From NCBI GenBank assembly GCA_051155755.1, contig DAXETY010000116.1, positions 1-64,000 on the forward strand: a DNA stretch of 64,000 bases, in the 5' to 3' direction. The notes beneath the pieces were generated by a model. That model saw nothing but the letters and a program-made list of their open reading frames with translations, was not told the origin of the DNA and made no database searches. Shown here piece after piece: positions 35,971-43,489 of the stretch (position 1 is the first letter of the stretch; every line of letters begins with the position of its first letter). Both the position numbers and the translations under genes were made by a program. The stretch is from DAXETY01 sp051155755 (lineage in GTDB: Bacteria > Desulfobacterota > Desulfobacteria > Desulfobacterales > SG8-13).

Positions 35971-37073
35971 CCATGAAAACCTTTCAAAGCCACAGACTGA
36001 CAGAGCCCGCACTGGTCGTATGGAAATCCAGGGCGGTGGCAAACCTGGGAAAGATGGCTGCCAAAGCTGCTGTCAGCCGGGTGCGGTTCCGGCCGCATTT
36101 CAAGACCCATCAGTCGACGGAAATCGGGCGGTGGTTCTTCGAGGAAGGTGTCCGCGCCATCACCGTGTCGTCGCCCCGCATGGCCGCAGCCTTCGCCCGC
36201 AGCGGCTGGAAAGACATCACCATCGCCGTGCCGCTGAATCCTCATTGCAGCGATGTCTACAACCGGCTGGCCGCAGAGATCAACCTGCATCTGCTGACCG
36301 ATTCGGCCCGCGCCGTCGAACACCTGGCCGATACGGTCCGCCGTCGCCTGAGCCTGTGGATCGAGATCGACTCCGGTCAGCACCGCACCGGCATCGATCC
36401 TTCCGACATGCGGGCTCTGGTCGAAACAGCCGACCGCATCCGGCATCACCGGCTGCTGCATCTGGCGGGGCTTTTAACCCATTCCGGACATTCCTATCAC
36501 CTGACCGCCGATGACGCCTTTCCTTCGGCCCTCGAGCGTATCTACCGGGAGACCCTGCAGCGCATGGAAGCCGCCCGGCAAGTTCTGGAAAAAGAGGGCT
36601 TCGGACCGCTGCAGATTTCAGTCGGCGACACGCCGACCTGCAGCACCGTGTCGGACTTTGGCGGCGTCGATGAAATCCGTCCGGGCAACTTTTTGTTCTA
36701 CGACCTGATGCAGCTGAAGATCGGCTCCTGCAGTGAAGCCGACATCGCTCTGGCCGTCGCCTGCCCGGTCATCTCCCGTGCGCCGCAACGGGGCGAGCTG
36801 GTCGTCCACGGCGGAGCGGTTCATCTGTCCAAAGAAACCATCGCATGGCAGGGCGTTCCCATTTACGGCCGCGTGGCCGAAATCCGACCCGGGGGCTGGT
36901 CGGCCATGCACCCCACCGCATTCGTCAAGAGTCTGACTCAGGAACACGGCGTCATTCAGGCCGACCGAAACTGGGTGGAAGGCAAGCAGATCGGCGACAC
37001 CCTCATGATCATTCCGGTCCACGCCTGCCTGGCTGTCGACGCACTCGGCGCTCAATATCGATTTCTCGCGTAG
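35967..37073 (+). CDS. D-threonine aldolase / D-serine dehydratase-like PLP enzyme
   Basis: A 368-residue fold-type III PLP enzyme (alanine racemase N-terminal barrel plus the D-serine-dehydratase-like C-terminal domain). The PLP lysine is in RFRPHFKTHQS (about residues 37-47); IEIDSGQHRTG and VSVGDTPTCST-like segments (ISVGDTPTCSTVSDFGG) follow. The C-terminal PVHACLAVDAL has the His-x-Cys metal site of D-serine dehydratase/D-threonine aldolase. Substrates would be D-3-hydroxy-amino acids or similar. Two starts are possible, ATG at 35967 or at 35973; neither has a good Shine-Dalgarno because repeat copy 3 runs up to them. It is monocistronic. Confidence 0.85.
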   Translation: MTMKTFQSHRLTEPALVVWKSRAVANLGKMAAKAAVSRVRFRPHFKTHQSTEIGRWFFEEGVRAITVSSPRMAAAFARSGWKDITIAVPLNPHCSDVYNRLAAEINLHLLTDSARAVEHLADTVRRRLSLWIEIDSGQHRTGIDPSDMRALVETADRIRHHRLLHLAGLLTHSGHSYHLTADDAFPSALERIYRETLQRMEAARQVLEKEGFGPLQISVGDTPTCSTVSDFGGVDEIRPGNFLFYDLMQLKIGSCSEADIALAVACPVISRAPQRGELVVHGGAVHLSKETIAWQGVPIYGRVAEIRPGGWSAMHPTAFVKSLTQEHGVIQADRNWVEGKQIGDTLMIIPVHACLAVDALGAQYRFLA

Positions 37074-37447
37074 CGTTGCCGCCGAAGTTTCAGCAACCAT
37101 CCGCCGCCATACCTCCCATCGGTCGTCTCAATTCCGATTCTGCTCCCATATTCGGAATCATCGCTTCCGCCTTCCGGGACATCGATTCTTCACGGGCCCG
37201 GGCCGGCCGGGCTCCGGTATTCGTAAAAATTTCGATCGACTGACAAAAACGCCTTTCCGATCGGCATTTGGAGGTGCCTCCCGAAACGAAGGCTTCTGCC
37301 CGCCCGGATCAAAGCGACAAAGGGATCGAGTCCCAAGCGGGACCCACAAAACCTGGCAGGCTTTTTGCTCGGGGAATAAGGTTTCGAGAAAACCCGGGCG
37401 CCTCGGTTGGCCGTCCGGCGAAGATGCGAACTCAACTGGGGCCCTCG
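37074..37447. other. Intergenic region / possible N-terminal extension
   Basis: About 370 bases. A frame from a TTG at 37268 joins the downstream DUF418 gene, but its 60 extra residues are low-complexity and Pro/Arg/Gly-rich. Nothing else is recognisable. Confidence 0.4.
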
Positions 37448-38659
37448 ATGGAGTTTCACTGCTTCACTCCGAAACCTGTCCGCAATCCCGGCCCGCTGCC
37501 GAAGAGCCCGGCGGCGGAACCCGGACTTTCAGACCCCTCGATCTCCTCGCCGGCCGTCGGCCCGGGCTCCGGCACGGTCGTCGTTCCCCGCATTGCGGGC
37601 TATGACGTTGCCCGCGCCCTGGCCGTACTGTCCATGATACTGGTCAACTTCCGCTACCTGATGGAAGCCGAGGACAATGGTCCGGCCCTGCTGGTGCGCC
37701 TGACCGGTTGGCTGGACGGTCGACCGGCAGCGGCTTTTGCGGTGCTGGCCGGCATCAGCCTGGCATTGATGCAGCGCCGCCGAAGCACCGGCGATCGGCC
37801 GGTGCTTATTCGACAGCTTCGCATCGCCGTTTTGAAACGCGCCCTGTTCCTGTTTTTGATCGGTCTGACCTTTCTTCCGATCTGGCCCCCGGATATTCTG
37901 CATTTTTACGGCATCTATTTTGCCCTGGCCGCGTGTTTCCTCACCGCCTCGGATCGGAGCCTGTGGTGGTTTTCCACCCTGGCCCTGGCGCTGGCCACCG
38001 TATTGCTGATCGGCTTTGGAATCCTGCCGGGCGAAGGCTGGGTGGACGTCAACGACCCGGCATTCTGGACGCCGCTGGGTCTGCTGCGCAACGCCTTTAT
38101 CGACGGCTATTATCCCGCATTTCCCTGGATGGGATTCATCCTGGTCGGCATGTGGCTGGGACGGCGCGACCTGAGGGATGCATCACGACAGCGACGGGTG
38201 GCCCTGGCCGGTGCGGTGGTTTTCGTCCTGGCGGAAACCGGTGCCCGACTGATCGAGTATTTCGCTGAAATGCACACCTTCGTGACCGACATCCCCATGA
38301 TCGAATATTTTTTCGAAGCATATCCTTTTCCACCCACCCCCGTGTATTTCCTGTCGGCCGGCAGCACTGCCGTATTGATGGTCGTGGCAAGCCTGTCCAT
38401 CGCCGACCGGCAAAATCTGCGATGGACCGCGCCGCTGGCGGCGGTCGGCCGGATGGCCCTGTCGGTCTATGTACTGCACATCCTGGCCGGGTTCTTGCTG
38501 TTGCTGGCAACCGGGCGGCTGGATGCGGAAAACAGCCTGGTTTTTGCCTGCGTCAGCGCCGCCGTCTGCTGCATACTGGCACTGCTGGGCTGCAGCATCT
38601 GGCTGCAGCACTTCAGGCAGGGCCCCCTGGAAGCCCTCATGCGCCGCTTCTCGAAATAA
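37448..38659 (+). CDS. DUF418-type multi-span membrane protein
   Basis: About 403 residues from the ATG at 37448. A Pro/Gly/Ser-rich N-terminal tail (to about 50) precedes ten or so hydrophobic segments. RIAGYDVARALAVLSMILVNFRYL and ALLVRLTGWLDGRPAAAFAVLAGISLALM match the start of DUF418/heparan-N-acetyltransferase-like acyltransferase-3-type membrane proteins, and AVGRMALSVYVLHILAGFLLL is the conserved C-terminal part. Such proteins may transfer acyl groups across the membrane. Start codon uncertain: ATG codons at 37424 and 37448 and a TTG at 37268 are in frame and all have weak ribosome sites. Function unknown. Confidence 0.75.
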   Translation: MEFHCFTPKPVRNPGPLPKSPAAEPGLSDPSISSPAVGPGSGTVVVPRIAGYDVARALAVLSMILVNFRYLMEAEDNGPALLVRLTGWLDGRPAAAFAVLAGISLALMQRRRSTGDRPVLIRQLRIAVLKRALFLFLIGLTFLPIWPPDILHFYGIYFALAACFLTASDRSLWWFSTLALALATVLLIGFGILPGEGWVDVNDPAFWTPLGLLRNAFIDGYYPAFPWMGFILVGMWLGRRDLRDASRQRRVALAGAVVFVLAETGARLIEYFAEMHTFVTDIPMIEYFFEAYPFPPTPVYFLSAGSTAVLMVVASLSIADRQNLRWTAPLAAVGRMALSVYVLHILAGFLLLLATGRLDAENSLVFACVSAAVCCILALLGCSIWLQHFRQGPLEALMRRFSK

Positions 38660-38799
38660 AATCCGAACCTCGGAGCGAGCAAGTTGATCCCCGGCCGCAT
38701 ATGGGGTATGGCTTCTGTCAGATGGAAGTCGCACTGGACATTCCGGGCGCATCCGTCAAGGCCGTTTCTGAATTTTATCATCGAGCGGAGACCCACGGC

Positions 38800-39777
38800 G
38801 TGACACCGGTTTTGATCGACACCGATCCGGGCATCGACGATGCCCTGGCGCTGCTGCTGGCGCTTGTCTCCCCCGAACTGCGGGTGCTGGCCGTGACCAC
38901 GGTCAGCGGCAACGTGCCGGTCCATACCGCAACACGCAACACCTTCACGGTCCTGTCCCGGCTGCCGGCCGCCACCGCCGTACCGGTGGCCGAAGGCGCG
39001 GCGCGGCCGTGTCGCGGAGAGCCGGTCTATGCCGCCCACATCCATGGAGAGGACGGCCTGGGAGACGTGGCCCGGCTGCGGAACGAGAACGGCCGCCGGC
39101 GCTATCCGCCGGTGGAGATCGCGCTTTCCCCCCGCCGCGCCGCCGATGAGATCCTTTACCAAATCCGCCGTTCGCCGCAGCCCGTTACGCTGATCGCCCT
39201 GGGGCCGTTGACCAATATCGCCGCCGCCCTCGAAAAAGATCCGCAAACCGTGAACCGACTGGAGCGACTTGTGATCATGGGTGGCGCCGTGGCGGTTTCG
39301 GGCAACATCACCGCGGCGGCTGAGTTCAATTTTTACGTCGATCCGGAAGCCGCCCGGCGGGTGTTCGCTTCCGGACTGCCGATCACGCTGGTACCGCTGG
39401 ACGTCACCCAGCAGGTGGTGCTGACCCGCCATCACCTTGCCGCCGCGGTTTCCGGGTCTCCTTCGCGGATCGCGCAGTTCGTCATGGATGTGACCCGGCG
39501 CGCGTTCACGCTGGCCGAAGATCACCAGGGGCGGCCGGATATCTTTCTGCACGATCCTTTGGCAATCGGAGCGGTCATCGATCCGACCCTGGTTTCGACC
39601 CGACCGCTGCCCGTGGAAATCGAAACCCGGGGCGCGCTCACGCGCGGCCTGTCGGTGGCCGACCGCCGGTTGATCCGGGCGGAGCGCAAACCGCCGCCCA
39701 ATGCCGCCGTGGGATTATCGGTTCAATCCCGGCGGTTCCTGTCTCTGTTTTCGGAGCGATTGTTATGTCCGCCGTGA
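38800..39777 (+). CDS. Inosine-uridine-type nucleoside hydrolase
   Basis: A 325-residue ribonucleoside hydrolase. TPVLIDTDPGIDDALALLLAL at the very N-terminus carries the four-Asp calcium site; TLIALGPLTNIA, VIMGGAV, GNITAAAEFNFYVDPEAA and the late HDPLAIGAV complete the IunH family pattern. It cleaves ribonucleosides to a base and ribose. I chose a GTG start at 38800 with a GGAG site, because known members begin almost directly at the DTDPG motif; the frame is open upstream with ATG codons at 38701 and 38722. It overlaps the ribokinase gene by 13 bp, which fits the pathway: ribose released here is phosphorylated next. Confidence 0.88.
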   Translation: MTPVLIDTDPGIDDALALLLALVSPELRVLAVTTVSGNVPVHTATRNTFTVLSRLPAATAVPVAEGAARPCRGEPVYAAHIHGEDGLGDVARLRNENGRRRYPPVEIALSPRRAADEILYQIRRSPQPVTLIALGPLTNIAAALEKDPQTVNRLERLVIMGGAVAVSGNITAAAEFNFYVDPEAARRVFASGLPITLVPLDVTQQVVLTRHHLAAAVSGSPSRIAQFVMDVTRRAFTLAEDHQGRPDIFLHDPLAIGAVIDPTLVSTRPLPVEIETRGALTRGLSVADRRLIRAERKPPPNAAVGLSVQSRRFLSLFSERLLCPP

Positions 39778-40691
39778 TCGTCGTCGGCAGCGCCAACACC
39801 GATTTTACCGTCAAGGTGGCCCGGCTGCCCCGTCCGGGAGAAACCGTATCCGGTGGGGATTTCCGGGTATCCTACGGAGGCAAGGGCGCCAACCAGGCCA
39901 TGGCGGCCCGCAAGGCCGGCGCGCAGGTCGATTTGCTGGCCAAAATCGGAACCGATGCCCACGGACAGCGCCTGTTCGACCACCTGACCGCCGCCGGCCT
40001 GCCGGCCGACGGATTGCTGCGGGACGAACGGGAGCCGGCCGGTGTGGCGCTGATCGCGGTCGATCGCCAGGGACGCAATCAAATCGTGGTGGCTTCCGGA
40101 AGCAATCACACGCTTGGCGTTTCCGATCTGCGCGGCTTCGAAGATCGACTCCCCGAAGCCGGCCTGCTGCTGTGCCAGTTGGAAATTCCGCTGGCGGTCG
40201 TCGAATACGCCCTGAAGACCGCCCGGCACCGCGCGGTGACCACCCTGCTGAACCCGGCCCCGGCCCCGGACGCTCCCTTGCCCGAAGATCTGCTGGCCGC
40301 CGTGGACATTCTGGTCCCCAACGAAGTCGAGACCGAGGCGCTGACCGGTGTGCCGGTCAAAGACATCGCCGATGCGGAAACAGCCGCAGCAGTCTTGCAC
40401 GACCTGGGCTGCTCCACGGTTATCATCACCTTGGGAGATCGGGGCGCCCTGGTGAGCGCAGCGGGGCACTGCCGCCACCTGCCGGCGTTCCAGGTCTCGC
40501 CGGTGGACAGCGTGGCCGCCGGCGATGCCTTCTGCGGCGCGCTGGCCGCCGCCCTGGTCGAAGGACGGGACCTGCAGGCCGCCGTGCGCCTGGCCGCTGC
40601 AGCCGGAGCGCTGTGCACGACCCGGCGCGGAGCCCAGGAAGCCCTGCCCAGCCGCCGTGAAATCGAAGAATTTCTCGCCCGCCGGGGATGA
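39765..40691 (+). CDS. rbsK: Ribokinase
   Basis: A 308-residue PfkB-family kinase. The N-terminal GSANTDFTVKVARLPRPGET and GGKGANQAMAARKAG are the sugar-binding signatures of ribokinases; LVPNEVETEALTG and TLGDRGAL follow. The C-terminal signature is DSVAAGDAFCGALAAAL: the catalytic Asp is present, though the usual first Gly of GAGD is Ala. It would phosphorylate ribose from the overlapping nucleoside hydrolase. It ends 26 bp before the convergent RpiR gene. Ribokinase against other PfkB sugar kinases is favoured by the operon partner. Confidence 0.88.
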   Translation: MSAVIVVGSANTDFTVKVARLPRPGETVSGGDFRVSYGGKGANQAMAARKAGAQVDLLAKIGTDAHGQRLFDHLTAAGLPADGLLRDEREPAGVALIAVDRQGRNQIVVASGSNHTLGVSDLRGFEDRLPEAGLLLCQLEIPLAVVEYALKTARHRAVTTLLNPAPAPDAPLPEDLLAAVDILVPNEVETEALTGVPVKDIADAETAAAVLHDLGCSTVIITLGDRGALVSAAGHCRHLPAFQVSPVDSVAAGDAFCGALAAALVEGRDLQAAVRLAAAAGALCTTRRGAQEALPSRREIEEFLARRG

Positions 40692-40717
40692 TTCCCGTCC
40701 GCACCGGCCTGTTTTTT

Positions 40718-41614
40718 TTACACGGGGTCCCGGCCGGGCCGTTCCCGCTTGAGATTGAACAGCACGTCGTTTTCCAGGTACATTTGCTCCAGCCGCTCTT
40801 GATGGTGCTTCATTTCTTCACCGAGGCGACTGGCCAGTTCCTGGACCAGGTAATTGATCAGGCAGGAAAGGCTTGTAGGGCTTCCGAACAGCGGGATGGA
40901 GCGCGATGGCGCCACCAGGGTTTGGCCGGCGAACTGCATCAGAGGGCAGGCCGCACTGTCGGTGATCAGCACCAGCGCAAGTCCGAGGCGCCGCACCAGA
41001 CGCCCGATCCGTATCAGTTCGTTGGGATAGCGGGAAGTGGCGAACAGCACCACCAGGACGTCTTCTCCGGCAATGGTCAGCCAGTCGATGCTGGTTCGAT
41101 CACTGCCGCGCAGGATGCGCACGCCTTTGCGCACCTTGGTCAGGCACCACCCCAGATAGTACGCGGCCGTGTAGGACAGACGGGAGCCCACCACATACAC
41201 TTCCGGGGCTTCCCGCAGCATCGTCACCACCCGGTCCATGGCCGCCATGTCAACCGAATCGTAGAGGTGGCGCAGGTTTTCGATTTCCTCCATCACCACG
41301 CGGCCCCAGCGTTCGGACTCCGGTTGGACCAGGTCGGTCAGATCGACCCGGTCCATCAGCGTCAGCTCGGTGTCCACCGTATCCCGCAGCGCCTGCAGAA
41401 AAGCCCCGTAGCCCTCGCAGCCCAGCCGCCCCACAAAACGCACCACCGTGGCTTCACTGACTCCGCAGGCTTCGGCCAGTTCCCGGGTTGTCATGAAAAT
41501 CACTTTCCGGGGATGACTCAGCACGTATTCGCACAGGATTCTTCCCTTGGGTGTAAGGGTTTTGCGGCGCTCCTGGAGGGTCTGAAAAAGCGAAGGTCGC
41601 AGATCGGTGTTCAC
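40718..41614 (-). CDS. RpiR/MurR family transcriptional regulator
   Basis: A 298-residue regulator. An N-terminal helix-turn-helix of the HTH_6 type (ELAEACGVSEATVVRFVGRLGCEGY, about 45-69) is followed by a SIS phosphosugar-binding domain (VYVVGSRLSYTAAYYLGWCL, then VLVVLFATSRYPNELIRIG, about 135-260). Such proteins usually respond to phosphorylated sugars. Start is GTG with an AAGGGGGA site. It is divergent from the sarcosine oxidase operon and convergent with ribokinase. TTTCA/TGAAA inverted repeats in the shared upstream region suggest that it controls the sarcosine oxidase operon and itself. Confidence 0.9.
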   Translation of the reverse strand: MNTDLRPSLFQTLQERRKTLTPKGRILCEYVLSHPRKVIFMTTRELAEACGVSEATVVRFVGRLGCEGYGAFLQALRDTVDTELTLMDRVDLTDLVQPESERWGRVVMEEIENLRHLYDSVDMAAMDRVVTMLREAPEVYVVGSRLSYTAAYYLGWCLTKVRKGVRILRGSDRTSIDWLTIAGEDVLVVLFATSRYPNELIRIGRLVRRLGLALVLITDSAACPLMQFAGQTLVAPSRSIPLFGSPTSLSCLINYLVQELASRLGEEMKHHQERLEQMYLENDVLFNLKRERPGRDPV

Positions 41615-41739
41615 GGAATCGTCCCCCTTAAAAATGTAACAAATCTTTCTTTTTGGTCGAAATACTCGGGGTGTTTTCTTACCGGGGCCAACGCCGCTGC
41701 GCGAGGTCCGCTGAAGAAGACTTTTTTCAAAAATCAGTG

Positions 41740-41774
41740 TTTCAAATAGGTAACGTTTTCCTGCCTAAATGAAA
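41740..41774. promoter_or_regulatory. Imperfect inverted repeat, candidate RpiR operator
   Basis: TTTCAAATAGG (41740-41750) and CCTAAATGAAA (41764-41774) match as inverted repeats at 9 of 11 positions. The element lies between the divergent RpiR gene and sarcosine oxidase operon. Confidence 0.4.
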
Positions 41775-41841
41775 TCGAGCTGGAAATCAATCAAAAAAAT
41801 TCGGCGGCAGCTGGATCCAGGCTTGAAAGAATGGTTTTTTA

Positions 41842-41878
41842 TTGACATAATTTGTTTCATTTGAAATAGAAAATTTCA
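41842..41878 (+). promoter_or_regulatory. Candidate promoter and operator of the sarcosine oxidase operon
   Basis: A consensus -35 TTGACA (41842-41847) is followed by two overlapping inverted repeats: TTTCA-TT-TGAAA (41855-41866) and TGAAA-(7)-TTTCA (41862-41878). They would cover the -10 area, fitting repression by the divergent RpiR protein. The -10 itself is not clear (AATAGA at 17 bases). The soxB ATG is at 41915. Confidence 0.5.
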
Positions 41879-41914
41879 TCATCCGCCTCCATATTGACCT
41901 TCAGGAGAACCCCA

Positions 41915-43138
41915 ATGCGGCGCGGCCCCAAACGATTGTGGACCCAACCTGCTTCTCTGAAATCCGCCTACGACGCTGTGATTATCGGCGGCGGCCTGCA
42001 TGGACTGGCCACCGCCTACTATCTGGCCCGCAACCATCAGATGACCGATGTGGCGGTGATCGAAAAACGCTATATCGGCAGCGGCGGAGCCGGCCGCAAC
42101 ACGGCCATCGTCCGGGCCAACCAGCGGACGAAGGAAAACCTGCCCCTTTACAAGGAAGCGCTGGAAATGTGGCCGGCGCTCACCCGGGAGCTGGATTTCA
42201 ACCTCATGTTCTACAACTGCGGAAATCTGAACCTGGCCCACAGCGAGGCCGCCCTGAAGGCGTTGCGGCTTCAGGTGGCATCGGCGCAGTTCCATGGCAT
42301 CGACATCCGCCTGATAGACCGCAAGGAGTGCAAAGAACTGGTGCCGGCCCTGGACATCACCGACCGGCCCCGGTTTCCGGTCCACGGCGGCATGTATCAT
42401 CCGGCCGGCGGCATTCTACGCCACGACGCGGTGGTCTGGGGCCTTGCCAAAGGTGCCTCCGCCCGGGGCGTGCAAATTCACCAGGGCACGGAAGTCACCG
42501 CCATCGGATCGGAAAAGGGCCGGGTGACGTCGGTGGTCACCGACCGGGGCACGATCCACACCCCGCGGGTGCTCAACAGCGCAGGCGCCTACAGCGCGGC
42601 GCTGTCTTATCACCTGCTGGGGCTTCGTCTGCCCATCAGCGTGCTCACCATCCAGGCCATGGTGACCCAGCCGCTCAAACCCATCCTGGATCACGTGATT
42701 TCCTCCGGTGCCTATCACGTGTATGCCAACCAGACGCTGAAGGGAGAAATCGCCACCGGGGCCCATATGGATCCGTGGCCCAACTACACCAACCAGGCGT
42801 CGGCCGGTTACATCAAACATCAGGCCGAAGCCCTGGCCGAGCTTCTGCCCTGTCTGAAAGGAGTGAAGTTCATGCGCCACTGGGCCGGTCTGGCCGACAT
42901 GACGCCGGACATGGCCCCGATCATGGACGGCAACCTGCCGCTGGAAGGATACTTTTTAAACTGCGGGTGGGGCTATTTCGGCTTCAAGTCCGCGGCCGCG
43001 GTCGGCAAATACCTGGCGCGCTACATGGCCTCGAATCGCTGTCCGGAGATGTTGCGTCCTTTTGCGCTTCAGCGCTATGAAGCCCATCGTCTGATGGGAG
43101 AAACAGCGGCAACGGTAACGTACACGGCCAACAATTGA
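41915..43138 (+). CDS. soxB: Sarcosine oxidase, beta subunit
   Basis: A 407-residue flavoprotein of the DAO family. The FAD-binding fold is YDAVIIGGGLHGLATAYYLA (about 21-40), and EKRYIGSGGAGRNTAIVRANQR follows as in SoxB. The segment YHPAGGILRHDAVVWGLAKGASARGV has the His in RHDAV that corresponds to the covalent flavin site of heterotetrameric enzymes. WAGLADMTPDMAPIMD and NCGWGYFGFKSAAAVG close it. The ATG at 41915 has an AGGAG site. It oxidises N-methylglycine-type amines together with SoxA. First gene of a six-gene plus-strand operon. Confidence 0.92.
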   Translation: MRRGPKRLWTQPASLKSAYDAVIIGGGLHGLATAYYLARNHQMTDVAVIEKRYIGSGGAGRNTAIVRANQRTKENLPLYKEALEMWPALTRELDFNLMFYNCGNLNLAHSEAALKALRLQVASAQFHGIDIRLIDRKECKELVPALDITDRPRFPVHGGMYHPAGGILRHDAVVWGLAKGASARGVQIHQGTEVTAIGSEKGRVTSVVTDRGTIHTPRVLNSAGAYSAALSYHLLGLRLPISVLTIQAMVTQPLKPILDHVISSGAYHVYANQTLKGEIATGAHMDPWPNYTNQASAGYIKHQAEALAELLPCLKGVKFMRHWAGLADMTPDMAPIMDGNLPLEGYFLNCGWGYFGFKSAAAVGKYLARYMASNRCPEMLRPFALQRYEAHRLMGETAATVTYTANN

Positions 43139-43210
43139 TGTCCCACAGGCGGCTTGCCCGGTGCCGTCACCATGGCATTCCACCGGGAATCCGCCGTCAA
43201 GGAGAACAGC

Positions 43211-43489
43211 ATGACCCTGTTTTTAACCTGCCCGGTTTGCGGCCGACGCAATGGATACGAGTTTCGCTACGGCGGCGAGGACAAGGGGCCCCGGCCGGCC
43301 GGGGAAAATCAAGGCGCCGGTGACTGGTGCGATTACGTCCACAACAGCAGCAATGCGGCCGGAATCGTCCGGGAATGGTGGGTGCATCGGTTCGGCTGCG
43401 GCACCTGGTTTACCGTGTGGCGGGATACCCGCAACAATCGCCAGGTTCCTGCAGCGCAATCCCCGGACGAAAAGGGGGCGGCACCATGA
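43211..43489 (+). CDS. soxD: Sarcosine oxidase, delta subunit
   Basis: A 92-residue subunit with the zinc ligands of characterised enzymes in place: Cys7 and Cys10 (TCPVCG), His59 and Cys63 (WWVHRFGCGTWF). The body (EFRYGGEDKGPRP, DWCDYVHNSSNAAGIVREWW) matches SoxD. The frame extends upstream, but the ATG at 43211 with AAGGAG gives the correct length. Its stop codon overlaps the soxA start (ATGA), so the two are translationally coupled. It is a structural subunit. Confidence 0.92.
   Translation: MTLFLTCPVCGRRNGYEFRYGGEDKGPRPAGENQGAGDWCDYVHNSSNAAGIVREWWVHRFGCGTWFTVWRDTRNNRQVPAAQSPDEKGAAP

Noticed and set aside
38467..39552. 361-codon minus-strand frame opposite the nucleoside hydrolase
   Set aside because: Antisense shadow of a well-conserved gene.
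40692..40717. T-run after ribokinase as an intrinsic terminator
   Set aside because: There is a run of eight T residues, but no convincing stem directly before it.
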